Source: Pseudomonas pisciculturae (GTDB lineage Bacteria; Pseudomonadota; Gammaproteobacteria; Pseudomonadales; Pseudomonadaceae). From it: a stretch of DNA of 64,000 nt. A model generated the notes under the pieces. The model had not been told where the DNA came from. It ran no database searches and saw nothing but the letters and a program-made list of their open reading frames with translations. The position numbers were made by a program, and so were the translations under genes. The number at the start of each line of letters is the position of its first letter. The first letter of the stretch is position 1. The stretch covers positions 62,001 through 126,000 of the forward strand of contig NZ_JACVZE010000007.1 of the NCBI RefSeq assembly GCF_015461805.1. The letters run 5' to 3'. Shown here piece after piece: positions 34,787 to 44,943 of this stretch.

Positions 34787-34938
34787 TGTGGCTATATCCG
34801 TTGAGATCGTCGGTCTTTTGTAAGAAACGTCTGTAAACATGCTGATGAGCATTGAACTCAACACAAATCCTTGAGTCAGTCCTAGCTATCTAACACGATA
34901 ACGCGCCCTTTCCGCCAACCTTGAGCCCCAATCCGCTT

Positions 34939-35946
34939 ATGTTGTCCAGAACCCTGTTGTGCCTTGCTGTTTTCAGCGCCTCCACGCCCTTGCTGGCCGA
35001 CACCGTCTGGTTAAAGAACGGTGACCGCCTGACCGGCAAGATCAAAGTCTTCGACGGTGGCAAGTTGCTGATTCAGACCGACTACGCAGGCGCCATCCCT
35101 GTCGACTGGAAACAGGTGAAAACCCTGGAAAGCGACCAGGAGTTGCTGGTCAAGCAGGATGCCTACACCGGCGAGAAGGCCAAGTCTTTGAAAGCGGCGG
35201 ACGACGGCAAAGTAGTGCTGGCCAATGGCGAAGCGCCCAAGACCGTGGAGCTGGCGAGTATCCAGCAGATCATCAAGCCCAAGCCTGTGATCGAAGACCT
35301 GGTGTGGAAGGGCAACGTCGACCTGGCGCTTGACTACAAACGCGCCGAGAACGACACCAACGACTACGACATCGACTTCAAGACCACTGCGCGCCATGGC
35401 CAATGGCGTCATACCGGGCAGGGCGAGTACAACCGCGAGTTCCAGGACGATGTCACCACCACCGACAACTGGGCCCTGGAATATGACCTGGACCGTTTCC
35501 TCACTGAGCATTGGTTCTGGCAGGGCCGTTTAACCTACAAGCGCGACAAGGTTGAAGACCTGGCCCGTCAACGTACCGTCGGTACCGGCCCGGGCTACCA
35601 GTTCTGGGACGATGAGCTGGGGGCATTCTCCCTTGGTTCGTTGGTCAACCGTACCGACTATGAATATGCCGAAGGCGGTAAGGACAACTTCTATTCGGTG
35701 GCCATGAAGTGGAACTACAACCGTTACCTGGTGGGCAAGACCGTCGAGTTCTTTACCAATGGCGAGCTGGGCCGCCCGATCGACGGGCCGGTTGATTACT
35801 CGCTGGATGCTGAAATGGGCCTGCGCTACAAAGTCACTGAATGGGCGTCCCTCAATCTCAAGGCCGAGCGCGACATAATCAGTGGTGATTCCGAGAGCAG
35901 CCTGAGCAAGACCCGCTACACCGCAGGCTTCGGCGTGGCTTGGTAA
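34939..35946 (+). CDS. DUF481 family outer-membrane-like protein (YdiY-like)
   Basis: The 335-residue protein has a signal peptide (MLSRTLLCLAVFSASTPLLA). A short domain follows (DTVWLKNGDRLTGKIKVFDGGKLLIQTDYAGAIPVDW) and then a long beta-strand-rich part that fits DUF481. Alternating aromatic strands such as WALEYDLDRFLTEHWFWQGRLTYKRDK suggest an outer-membrane barrel, ending YTAGFGVAW with an aromatic C-terminus like BamA clients. Function is unknown; some relatives are salt-induced. It is monocistronic. Confidence 0.78.
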   Translation: MLSRTLLCLAVFSASTPLLADTVWLKNGDRLTGKIKVFDGGKLLIQTDYAGAIPVDWKQVKTLESDQELLVKQDAYTGEKAKSLKAADDGKVVLANGEAPKTVELASIQQIIKPKPVIEDLVWKGNVDLALDYKRAENDTNDYDIDFKTTARHGQWRHTGQGEYNREFQDDVTTTDNWALEYDLDRFLTEHWFWQGRLTYKRDKVEDLARQRTVGTGPGYQFWDDELGAFSLGSLVNRTDYEYAEGGKDNFYSVAMKWNYNRYLVGKTVEFFTNGELGRPIDGPVDYSLDAEMGLRYKVTEWASLNLKAERDIISGDSESSLSKTRYTAGFGVAW

Positions 35947-36051
35947 CAAGCTGCACAAAACCCGCTTGGCAACCTTTGCCGATATTGATTACCTTGTGTT
36001 GAGATCCATTCCCATATGCTGTGGGTGGCGCAATTCCCGAGGAGTCATACG

Positions 36052-36783
36052 TTGAGCACACAGGTTGCCAAGAACGCCCGCGAGCTGTTGCTCAAGGAAT
36101 ACCGTGGGGCGCTTTCCACACTGTCCAAGGCCATGCCTGGCTTTCCTTTCGGCTCGGTCGTGCCTTACTGCCTCGACGAGCAAGGCCGCCCGCTGATTCT
36201 GATCAGCCGCATCGCCCAACACACCCACAACCTGCAGAAAGACCCCAAGTGCTCGCTGCTGGTGGGTGAGCGCGAGGCCGATGACGTGCAGGCCGTCGGG
36301 CGCCTGACGTACCTGGCCGAAGCTGAAAAGCTGGAGGACGGCGCTGCCATCGAGGCTGCCGCCGAGCGCTATTACCGCTACTTTCCCGACTCGGCCAATT
36401 ACCATAAGGCCCACGATTTCGACTTCTGGGTGCTCAAGCCGGTGCGCCATCGTTATATCGGCGGGTTTGGCGCTATCCATTGGGTAGATCAACTGACACT
36501 GGCCAACCCTTTCGCCGGCAAGGCTGAGCTAAGCATGATCGAGCACATGAACAGCGATCACACCAAGGCGATTGCCCATTACGTCGACCTGGCGGGTTTG
36601 CCTAGCACTGAGCCTGCGCAACTGGCCGGTATCGACAGCGAGGGCATGCACCTTCGCATTGGCCAATCGCTGCATTGGTTGCCGTTTGCGCAGACTTGCA
36701 ACACGCCGACACAAGTACGCGAAGCCTTGGTTTCATTGGCCCACGCACAGGTCTGGCCGAAAAAAGAAGCGGCCAGCGCTTGA
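36052..36783 (+). CDS. HugZ-type heme-utilisation / pyridoxamine-phosphate-oxidase-fold protein
   Basis: From the TTG at 36052 the protein is 243 residues. TTG is preferred because GAGGAG lies seven bases upstream and the product starts (M)STQVAKNARELLLKEYRGALSTLSKAMPGFPFGSVVPY, the family start. The split-barrel FMN-binding-like domain is followed by a DUF2470 C-terminal domain (LSMIEHMNSDHTKAIAHYVDLAGL). Relatives include HugZ heme oxygenases of Helicobacter and Campylobacter, but many members have no shown activity. It is 66 bp upstream of fxsA on the same strand. Confidence 0.8.
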   Translation: MSTQVAKNARELLLKEYRGALSTLSKAMPGFPFGSVVPYCLDEQGRPLILISRIAQHTHNLQKDPKCSLLVGEREADDVQAVGRLTYLAEAEKLEDGAAIEAAAERYYRYFPDSANYHKAHDFDFWVLKPVRHRYIGGFGAIHWVDQLTLANPFAGKAELSMIEHMNSDHTKAIAHYVDLAGLPSTEPAQLAGIDSEGMHLRIGQSLHWLPFAQTCNTPTQVREALVSLAHAQVWPKKEAASA

Positions 36784-36849
36784 ATTCACGAAATGGCGAC
36801 GTCATCTAAGGTGGACTGGCAAGGCATTCTTGCGTTGAGGAACCATTTG

Positions 36850-37326
36850 ATGCGCCCTTTTTTATTGCTCTTTCTGCTGTTCCCGGTGTTGGAGCTGTTC
36901 GTATTCGTTCAAGTCAGCGGTGCGATCGGTTTTTTCCCGGCGCTGCTGCTGATCATTCTCGGCTCGATGCTCGGCGTGTTGGTGCTGCGCGTCGCCGGCT
37001 TGGCCACGGCGCTGCGTGCCCGTGAAAGCCTGAACCGCGGCGAACTGCCGGCCCAGACCATGCTCGAGGGCCTGATGATGGCCCTGGCCGGCGGCCTGTT
37101 GATCCTGCCGGGTTTCATCAGTGATGTCGTCGGTCTGGTCATGCTGCTGCCGTTCACCCGCAAGCTACTGGCCGGCAAGATGCGCCAGCGCGCTGAAGAG
37201 GCCGCGCTTCGCCAGCGTGCATTCGCCGATGACCTGCAACCCCGTGGCGGCCCGGCTCCGCGCCAACCGTTGGGGCGAGAAGGTGATGTGATCGAAGGCG
37301 AATTCGAGCACCGCGACAGCAAATAA
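36850..37326 (+). CDS. fxsA: FxsA family inner-membrane protein
   Basis: The 158-residue protein has four membrane segments, MRPFLLLFLLFPVLELFVFVQVSGAIGFFPALLLIILGSMLGVLVLR being the first two. The conserved block GLMMALAGGLLILPGFISDVVGLVMLLPFTR follows. The soluble tail is charged. In E. coli FxsA overproduction relieves phage T7 exclusion by F plasmid; its native role is unclear. The ATG at 36850 has GAGGA upstream. A terminator separates it from groES. Confidence 0.9.
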   Translation: MRPFLLLFLLFPVLELFVFVQVSGAIGFFPALLLIILGSMLGVLVLRVAGLATALRARESLNRGELPAQTMLEGLMMALAGGLLILPGFISDVVGLVMLLPFTRKLLAGKMRQRAEEAALRQRAFADDLQPRGGPAPRQPLGREGDVIEGEFEHRDSK

Positions 37327-37338
37327 CCGCTTCACTGG

Positions 37339-37364
37339 CACGGCACCTTCGGGTGCCGTGTTGC
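37339..37364 (+). terminator. Intrinsic terminator after fxsA
   Basis: CACGGCACC and GGTGCCGTG pair around TTCG and are followed by TTGCTTTT. Confidence 0.8.
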
Positions 37365-37405
37365 TTTTGGCCGTCGGCACAGGTAAAAAATTTCCGCCGC
37401 GGCCC

Positions 37406-37432
37406 CTTGTAATAAGCTTATGCGCCCTTATG
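37406..37432 (+). promoter_or_regulatory. Candidate sigma32 (heat-shock) promoter of groES-groEL
   Basis: CTTGTAA (37406-37412), 12 bases, then CCCTTATG (37425-37432) resembles CTTGAAA and CCCCATnT. The spacer is one base shorter than usual. It lies about 140 bp before groES. Confidence 0.45.
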
Positions 37433-37573
37433 TAACGGTCACCGCAAGGTTTCTGGTGGCGACACCAGACAGACTTCCGCGTCTTGCTTGGCGAGCCGCG
37501 ACCGGCACAGCCGGAATACAACCTGCCGGTACTGACACCGGCCGATGAAAAACACAATTAGGAGAGATCGACA

Positions 37574-37870
37574 ATGAGCAAGCTTCGTCCTCTGCACGAC
37601 CGCGTCGTTATCAAGCGCAGCGAAGAAGAAAAGAAAACCGCTGGCGGTATCGTTCTGCCAGGTTCGGCTGCTGAAAAAGCCAACCACGGTGTGATCGTCG
37701 CTGCTGGCCCAGGCAAAACCCTGGAAAACGGTGAAGTGCGTGCTCTGGCCGTTAAAGTCGGTGACAAGGTTGTATTCGGCCCTTACTCCGGCAGCAACAC
37801 TGTGAAAGTCGACGGCGAAGACCTGCTGGTTATGGCTGAGAACGAGATTCTCGCTGTTCTGGAAGACTGA
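37574..37870 (+). CDS. groES: Co-chaperonin GroES
   Basis: The 98-residue protein (MSKLRPLHDRVVIKRSEEEKKTAGGIVLPGSAAEKANHG) is GroES. The mobile loop that contacts GroEL is around KTAGGIVLPGSA. It caps the folding chamber. AGGAGAG precedes the ATG. groEL starts 50 bp downstream. Confidence 0.98.
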   Translation: MSKLRPLHDRVVIKRSEEEKKTAGGIVLPGSAAEKANHGVIVAAGPGKTLENGEVRALAVKVGDKVVFGPYSGSNTVKVDGEDLLVMAENEILAVLED

Positions 37871-37920
37871 TTTCCCCGCTCATTTTCCCGTTACTACAAA
37901 GTATTTAAGGAATATCGATC

Positions 37921-39567
<1,647 letters not shown>

Positions 39568-39588
39568 GCCAGCCTTACCCCCGCTCTG

Positions 39589-39628
39589 AAAAAGCCCCGC
39601 CTGCAGTGATGCAGGCGGGGCTTTTTTG
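39589..39628 (+). terminator. Intrinsic terminator of groES-groEL
   Basis: AAGCCCCGCCTGCA and TGCAGGCGGGGCTT form a 14-bp stem around GTGA with A-run before and T-run after. Confidence 0.93.
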
Positions 39629-39673
39629 TGGGAGACCGGATAGCTGAGTACACCGCTAACCCCTGTGGGAGGG

Positions 39674-39681
39674 GGCTTGCC
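39674..39681. repeat. Target-site duplication, left copy (GGCTTGCC)
   Basis: GGCTTGCC directly abuts the left terminal repeat of the inserted element and is repeated at 39865-39872. Confidence 0.8.
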
Positions 39682-39864
39682 CTAATGCCAGTCAGTTAAG
39701 GGTGAACACTGCACCTGTGGCGAGGGAGCTTGCTCCCGCTGGACTGCGTAGCAGTCCCATTTTTTATAAACAAAGAGCGGGGCCGCTTCGCGGCCCAACG
39801 GGAGCAAGCTCCCTCGCCACAGGTTATTTTTTAGCCTTTCAACTTCTTAACTGACTGGTATTAG
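39682..39864. mobile_element. MITE-like element, 183 bp, carrying a REPIN
   Basis: The element has terminal inverted repeats CTAATGCCAGTCAGTTAAG (left) and CTAATACCAGTCAGTTAAG (right, read inward), 18 of 19 identical. The flanking 8-bp direct repeat GGCTTGCC marks insertion into a REP. Inside are two inverted REPs of a third type (acctgtggcgagggagcttg and its inverse), a hairpin GGACTGC-GTA-GCAGTCC followed by ATTTTTT, and a GGGCCG/CGGCCC hairpin. It has no coding capacity, so it must have moved with a transposase in trans; no source family is assigned. Confidence 0.75.
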
Positions 39865-39872
39865 GGCTTGCC
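39865..39872. repeat. Target-site duplication, right copy (GGCTTGCC)
   Basis: Exact copy of the 8 bases at 39674-39681, immediately outside the right terminal repeat. Confidence 0.8.
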
Positions 39873-39962
39873 CCCGATGGCTGAGGGTCAGTTTTTGCAG
39901 ATGCTGGCTGTCACACCGCCATCGTGGGTAAGCCCACTCCCACAGTTGGGTCTGCACCAGAA

Positions 39963-41912
39963 CTAGCGTCCGCTCAATTGCGGGCTCGCCTCCCTCGGCG
40001 CCTTCCAACTCAACAACTGCTGCTTGAACCCATAACTGGCCGCCTGGTAATAGGTGATCGCCCGCTGAATCAACGGGTCATCACTGCCCACCCGCGACTC
40101 CTGACTCTCGCCTAATGCCTGGTCATGGCGCCGCAATCCCAAGCGTGGGCTGAGGATCGCCAGGTCCGTGCCGTCAAACAAACCCAGGTGTTGATAATTA
40201 CCGACTACCACGCGCGGCGGCAGTGGGTTGTCTTGCAGCAGGTTGCGGCCAAAGAAGGTCGACTCATAGCTCAGGTTGATCAGCCCCAGCAACGTCGGCG
40301 CGATGTCGATCTGGCTGGCCAGTTGCGCGGTTTCCCGGGCCTCAATCAGCTTGGGTGCATAGATGAACAACGGAATCTGGTAGTTGGTGATGGGCAGGTC
40401 TTCCTTACCCGCGCTGCCGGCGGTGTGGTCGGCGACGAACACGAAGATCGTATTGTCGAACCAGGGTTTCTGGCGCGCAGCGGTGAGAAATTCACCGATG
40501 GCGTGGTCGGTGTATTTCACCGCGCCGTCCCGACCGTTGCCGGATTTGATGTCGATGCGCCCGTCCGGGTAGGTGTAGGGGCGATGGTTGGAGGTGGTCA
40601 TCAGTTGCAGCAGGAACGGCTGCTGCTTGGCGTAGTCGGCATCGGCCAGTTTTAGGGTTTGCTTGTAGAGGTCTTCGTCAGCCATGCCCCAGGCGTTTTT
40701 AAATGAGATGTCGGATTCTGCCACGCTGCTCTGGTCGACAACCCGGTAGCCGTTGCCACTGAAGAACGCATTCATGTTGTCGAAGTAACCGCGCCCGCCG
40801 TAGACAAATACGCTGTCATAGCCGATGGCGCTGAGCTGTTGGCCCAAGCTGGCGAAACCGCTTTCACGGCCGATGCGCTTGACGATCGAACGCCCCGGCG
40901 TCGGAGGAATTGCCAGGGTAATGGCCTCCAGGCCGCGATCTGTGCGGGTACCGGTGGCGTAGAAATTATTGAAGTACAGGCTCTGTTTACGTAACGCATC
41001 CAGGTTGGGCGTGAGGTTGCGCCCATCGCCGTTGCTGCCCATGTACTTGGCGCTGAAACTTTCGATGGTCACTAGCACGATATTGGGTTTGCGCAAGGTG
41101 TCGGGGTTGTCGATGGCGCGGCGGATATCCAGTGGGTCCTTGCCGATAAAGCGTGCGTTCGGCTCGCTGAGTTCGGCGCGCAGTTGTTTAGCCACAACGT
41201 CTGTCGGCAGGCTTTTGTAGAACTGGCTGTAGTCCAGTTCGTTGTTACGGAACGCGGCGAAAAACTGATACGGGCCGTTGCTGGCCAGTTCATTCATGTA
41301 GGCGTTACCGCCTTGGGCGCGGGGGCTGTCCTGGCTGATCAGTTGCAGGCTGAGGCCAGCCATCACCAGCAGGCCCAAGGCATTCAACAAGCGGCCACGC
41401 AGGGGCGGCAGTGGTGCGTTCAACGCGGCATTGAACGGCTTGCGCAGGGCCAGGCTCAACACAACGGCCAGCATCGCCAGCAAGCTGAGGAGCTTGCCGA
41501 TCGGGTAGGACTCCAGCAGGTTGTTCAGCACTTCATCGGAATACACCAGGTAATCGACGGCGATGAAGTTGAAGCGCACGCCGAATTCATCCCAGAACAG
41601 CCATTCGGCCACCGACGTAAACAGCATGGCGAACAGGCTGACGGTCAGCACCGCTTGCAGGAACCAACGGTGGCCACGGCGGCGCCACAGCGCGGGCGGG
41701 CACAACAGCAGATACAGGCCCAGGGGCAGGGCGGCATAGGCCAAAAAGCCCAGGTCGTAAAGCAAGCCCACGCCAAATACCGGCAGCACATTGGCGCCGA
41801 CTTCATCCAGGTGGGTGATAAGCAGCACGCTGCGGGTGAGCAGGAAAACCAGGAGCCAGGCACCGGTGACCAACAACAAATAGCGCATAGGCGCCGTTTT
41901 GATAAACCCCAT
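39963..41912 (-). CDS. LTA-synthase-like sulfatase-fold membrane protein (phosphoglycerol transferase family)
   Basis: From the ATG at 41912 (AAGGA eight bases upstream) the protein is 649 residues. Five N-terminal helices are followed by a large periplasmic alkaline-phosphatase/sulfatase domain. This shows IVLVTIESFSAKYMG with the position of the nucleophile Thr/Ser, GTRTDRGLEAITLAIPPTPG, and the metal-site end FVFVADHTAGSAG. Relatives move phosphoglycerol or phosphoethanolamine head groups onto periplasmic glucans or other glycans. The acceptor here is unknown. It is divergent from colR, a system that guards the envelope. Confidence 0.82.
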   Translation of the reverse strand: MGFIKTAPMRYLLLVTGAWLLVFLLTRSVLLITHLDEVGANVLPVFGVGLLYDLGFLAYAALPLGLYLLLCPPALWRRRGHRWFLQAVLTVSLFAMLFTSVAEWLFWDEFGVRFNFIAVDYLVYSDEVLNNLLESYPIGKLLSLLAMLAVVLSLALRKPFNAALNAPLPPLRGRLLNALGLLVMAGLSLQLISQDSPRAQGGNAYMNELASNGPYQFFAAFRNNELDYSQFYKSLPTDVVAKQLRAELSEPNARFIGKDPLDIRRAIDNPDTLRKPNIVLVTIESFSAKYMGSNGDGRNLTPNLDALRKQSLYFNNFYATGTRTDRGLEAITLAIPPTPGRSIVKRIGRESGFASLGQQLSAIGYDSVFVYGGRGYFDNMNAFFSGNGYRVVDQSSVAESDISFKNAWGMADEDLYKQTLKLADADYAKQQPFLLQLMTTSNHRPYTYPDGRIDIKSGNGRDGAVKYTDHAIGEFLTAARQKPWFDNTIFVFVADHTAGSAGKEDLPITNYQIPLFIYAPKLIEARETAQLASQIDIAPTLLGLINLSYESTFFGRNLLQDNPLPPRVVVGNYQHLGLFDGTDLAILSPRLGLRRHDQALGESQESRVGSDDPLIQRAITYYQAASYGFKQQLLSWKAPREASPQLSGR

Positions 41913-41980
41913 ATCCAAGTTCCTTATATCAATGGGCGGCGATCTTCGCCCTGACGCTGTAGTCAGTTTGTGAAGCTATA

Positions 41981-41989
41981 GTGAAAATC
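41981..41989 (-). promoter_or_regulatory. Weak ColR-like core (GATTTTCAC) between the sulfatase-like gene and colR
   Basis: Read on the minus strand, GATTTTCAC differs by one base from the recalled ColR core TTTTTCAC. It could serve either divergent gene, but a nine-base match is weak. Confidence 0.2.
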
Positions 41990-42113
41990 TCGTTCAGCTG
42001 AAATATCGGTTGTAAACCTTTATCGACGGGGCTTCCAGGTCTATCCCTGAGCCCCGCTTGGCCTTAAGCTGCGCGAGCCAACACGGCCGTTACCGCGTAC
42101 GGAGACACTGCCC

Positions 42114-42797
42114 ATGCGAATTTTATTGGTTGAAGACAACCGCGATATTCTGGCCAACCTGGCCGATTACCTGGGGCTCAAAGGCTATACCGTGGACTGC
42201 GCGCAGGACGGTCTGTCGGGCCTGCACCTGGCCGCCACCGAGCATTACGACTTGATCGTGCTCGACATCATGCTGCCCGGCATCGATGGCTACACCTTGT
42301 GCAAACGCCTGCGCGAAGACGCGCGCCGCGACACGCCGGTGATCATGCTCACCGCACGCGACCAGTTGGATGACCGGCTACAGGGCTTCAAGTCCGGCGC
42401 CGATGACTACCTGCTCAAGCCTTTTGCCCTGTCGGAACTGGCCGCTCGCATCGAAGCGGTGCTGCGCCGTGCCCAGGGTGGCGGGCGCCGTGCCCTGCAA
42501 GTGGGTGACCTGAGCTACGACCTCGATACGCTGGAAGTCACCCGCGAAGGGCGCCTGCTCAAGCTCAACCCGGTCGGCCTGAAACTGCTGGCGGTGCTGA
42601 TGCAAAAGAGCCCCCACGTACTGCGCCGTGAAATCCTCGAAGAAGCCCTGTGGGGCGATGACTGCCCGGACAGCGACAGCCTGCGCAGCCACGTCCACCA
42701 ATTGCGCCAGGTGATCGACAAGCCATTTGCCAAGCCGTTGCTGCAAACGGTGCACGGCGTGGGTTATCGCCTGGCCGAGGGTCGTGATGGAGTTTAA
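42114..42797 (+). CDS. colR: Response regulator ColR (OmpR family)
   Basis: The 227-residue regulator has a receiver domain (MRILLVEDNRDILANLADYLGLKGYTVDCAQDGLSGLHLA) with phospho-acceptor Asp51, Thr80 and Lys102. An OmpR-type winged helix follows from about residue 130 (LQVGDLSYDLDTLEVTREGRLLKLNPVGLKLLAVL). The sequence fits ColR as remembered from P. fluorescens and P. putida, where ColRS supports root colonisation, phenol tolerance and metal resistance. It overlaps colS by 11 bases. Confidence 0.93.
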   Translation: MRILLVEDNRDILANLADYLGLKGYTVDCAQDGLSGLHLAATEHYDLIVLDIMLPGIDGYTLCKRLREDARRDTPVIMLTARDQLDDRLQGFKSGADDYLLKPFALSELAARIEAVLRRAQGGGRRALQVGDLSYDLDTLEVTREGRLLKLNPVGLKLLAVLMQKSPHVLRREILEEALWGDDCPDSDSLRSHVHQLRQVIDKPFAKPLLQTVHGVGYRLAEGRDGV

Positions 42798-44067
42798 GCA
42801 AAGCCTTGCCCAACGGATCATCATCGCCTTTGCCTTGATGAGCGCGTTGGTGGCGGGGGCCTTCGCCATGGGCATCGTCGCAACCGTGCACCTGGTAGAA
42901 GAGAAGTTGATCTCGGCGGGCTTGGGCGGTGACTTGCAACGTCTGCTGCTGATGGACACCGTCGAGGACTGGCGGCACCGACCTGAGCCGGACCAACTGT
43001 TTTACTTCAGTGGTGGGCCGGGGGATTTCGAATTACCCAAGGACCTGCGGCACCTTGAGCCCGGCTTTCACGAAGTATTCCGCGAGTCGCTGTCGTACCA
43101 CGCCATGGTTGAAGTGGTAGACGGGCGGCGCTACGTGCTGCTGCAGGACCAGAGCGATTTCGAAGAGCGCGAGCGCGTACTGTTTGCCGTGGTGCTGGTG
43201 GGCTTTGTGCTCAGCCTGGCATTGGCCGTGTTCCTGGGTTGGGTATTGGCCCGTAAAGTGATGGCGCCGGTCGTGCGCCTGGCTCGCCAGGTGCGCCATC
43301 GTGACCAGTTGCTTGGCTTGGCCCCACCGTTGGCGCCGGATTACGCGGCCGATGAAGTCGGTGAATTGGCGGTTGCCTTCGATGCTACCCTGGGCCGATT
43401 GCGCCAGGCATTGTCCCGTGAGCAGTTGTTCACTAGCGATGTCAGCCACGAATTGCGTACACCCTTGATGGTGCTGGCCAGCTCCTGCGAGCTGCTGCTG
43501 GAAAACCCCGCCATTGATCAGCGTGGGCGCAACCAAGTGGAACGCATCGCCCGCGCCTGCGAAGAAATGCGCGAGCTGGTGCAGACCTTCCTGATGCTGG
43601 CCCGTGCCCAGCATGACGATGCTTCCATGTCACCCCAAGTCACCCTGACCCAGGTCGCCGAGGATTTGCTCGGCATCTGGCGCGACCCTATCCAGCACAA
43701 GGGCCTGGAGCTTATCTTCCAGCCGGGCAACCCGCTGGATACTCGCTACAACACCACCTTCCTGCATGCGGTAATGGGCAATCTGTTGCGCAATGCTCTG
43801 CATTACACCGAACACGGCTTTATCCGGTTGACGCTGGAACCGAGTGGTTTTGTGGTGGAAGACTCAGGTGTCGGCATTCCTGAGGAAAAACGTGAAGCCA
43901 TGTTCGAGCCCTTCGTACGGGGTGCCGAGAAACGTGGCGACGGCCTGGGGCTTGGCCTGTCGCTGGTGCAACGCATCTGTGAAAACCAGGGCTGGAGCGT
44001 AAGCCTTAGCACCATGGAGCCCAATGGTTGCCGCTTTCATGTTGAGCTGAGCCAGGTCAACGCCTAA
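42787..44067 (+). CDS. colS: Sensor histidine kinase ColS
   Basis: The 426-residue kinase has two membrane helices (about 12-34 and 132-155) around a short periplasmic domain. This domain contains His35-x-x-Glu38, Glu96 and the pair Glu126-x-x-Glu129. Such residues were reported in P. putida ColS to bind Fe(III) and Zn, giving metal sensing. HAMP is followed by the H-box SDVSHELRTP with His221 and an HATPase domain with NLLRNALHYTEHG, DSGVGIP and GDGLGLGLSLV. The ATG at 42787 is chosen; the longer open frame overlaps colR. Confidence 0.93.
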   Translation: MEFKQSLAQRIIIAFALMSALVAGAFAMGIVATVHLVEEKLISAGLGGDLQRLLLMDTVEDWRHRPEPDQLFYFSGGPGDFELPKDLRHLEPGFHEVFRESLSYHAMVEVVDGRRYVLLQDQSDFEERERVLFAVVLVGFVLSLALAVFLGWVLARKVMAPVVRLARQVRHRDQLLGLAPPLAPDYAADEVGELAVAFDATLGRLRQALSREQLFTSDVSHELRTPLMVLASSCELLLENPAIDQRGRNQVERIARACEEMRELVQTFLMLARAQHDDASMSPQVTLTQVAEDLLGIWRDPIQHKGLELIFQPGNPLDTRYNTTFLHAVMGNLLRNALHYTEHGFIRLTLEPSGFVVEDSGVGIPEEKREAMFEPFVRGAEKRGDGLGLGLSLVQRICENQGWSVSLSTMEPNGCRFHVELSQVNA

Positions 44068-44174
44068 TCCCCGGGCTTGTCGTTATGCTGCGACACGCCC
44101 GCGTCGATTTTCGGCGAAGATGGCTACATGATACTGAATGTGTCCGTAAAGTCTTGAAATGTATGGGATTCGAC

Positions 44175-44190
44175 AGGACACCTTTTTCAC
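44175..44190 (+). promoter_or_regulatory. Candidate ColR binding site before the methyltransferase-wapQ operon
   Basis: AGGACACCTTTTTCAC contains the full TTTTTCAC core and the A and C/G positions of the recalled ColR consensus (T/C)(T/C)NA(C/G)NN(T/C)TTTTTCAC; only the first two bases differ. It lies 69 bp before the ATG of the operon known to be ColR-controlled in P. fluorescens. Confidence 0.6.
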
Positions 44191-44258
44191 AAAGTGTTGA
44201 CTGAGTGATCACAGTTGGGTGCTTAAGGTTGTAGGCATCAGTAACTGGAGAACCGTTG

Positions 44259-44939
44259 ATGTCTACCCCGATCAAGCTTGAATTTTCTGATAAGTACGAC
44301 GATCAGCACGCCGAGGAGTATTTGCTCAAGCACAAGGACAATCTGTCTCGGCGCTTGTCCCATAAGCGCGACGAGCAATTGGCCCGTGGTGCGCTGGCCA
44401 TGGCCGGTGAGCCAGGCCTGGTGCTCGACCTGCCTTGCGGGGCGGGGCGTTTCTGGCCGCTGCTGGCCGAAAAACCCAATCGCGTGATCATTGGCGCCGA
44501 CAATTCAGCCTCGATGTTGAAGGTTGCCACAGCCGCCCAACCGGCCGATGTGGTGAAACGGGTACGGCCCTTGCAGACATCTGCCTTTGATATCGACTTG
44601 CCGGACAACTCGGTCGACAGCATTTTCTGCATGCGCCTGCTCCATCACATCGGCGATCCGGCGCACCGGCTGGCGATACTCCGTGAGTTTCAGCGTGTTA
44701 CACGCGACAGCGTGATCATTTCGTTGTGGGTGGACGGCAACTTCAAGGCTTGGAAGCGCAAGCGTCTTGAGGGGCAGCGTCGCAAGAAAGGTGAGCAGGA
44801 AAGTTACCAAAATCGTTTTGTGTTACCAGCTGCTACTGTTGAAGACGAATTCGAGCAGGCTGGTTTCCGCGTTCAGGAGTCTCTGGACTTCATGCCGCTG
44901 TACGCCATGTGGCGAGTGTATGTATTGCGAAAGAGGTAA
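44259..44939 (+). CDS. Class I SAM methyltransferase of the ColR operon (orf222-like)
   Basis: The 226-residue protein has the SAM-binding motif VLDLPCGAGRFWPLLAE (residues about 55-71) and FCMRLLHHIGDPAHRLAILREFQRV in place of motif IV. It is a Methyltransf_11-type enzyme. In P. fluorescens WCS365 a gene of this kind (orf222) lies between colRS and wapQ and is needed for normal outer-membrane function. The methyl acceptor is unknown; LPS or a core-sugar substrate is a guess from the context. A GGAG site precedes the ATG, and wapQ starts four bases after the stop. Confidence 0.85.
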   Translation: MSTPIKLEFSDKYDDQHAEEYLLKHKDNLSRRLSHKRDEQLARGALAMAGEPGLVLDLPCGAGRFWPLLAEKPNRVIIGADNSASMLKVATAAQPADVVKRVRPLQTSAFDIDLPDNSVDSIFCMRLLHHIGDPAHRLAILREFQRVTRDSVIISLWVDGNFKAWKRKRLEGQRRKKGEQESYQNRFVLPAATVEDEFEQAGFRVQESLDFMPLYAMWRVYVLRKR

Positions 44940-44943
44940 CAGG

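Larger units (their letters stand above)
39664..39944. repeat. REPIN (gggggcaagcccc type) split by an inserted element
   Basis: The left end tgtgggagggggcttgcc and, 191 bases on, ggcttgcccccgatggctga would join into a normal REP half. The right REP half is ccgccatcgtgggtaagccc plus actcccacag, slightly decayed. Removing 39682-39864 and one 8-bp copy restores a normal REPIN. Confidence 0.85.

Noticed and set aside
34433..34864. Longer start for the alkyltransferase-like gene (143 residues)
   Set aside because: The extra N-terminal residues (MLSSMLISMFTDVSYKR) have no match to the family; the GTG at 34786 gives the normal start.
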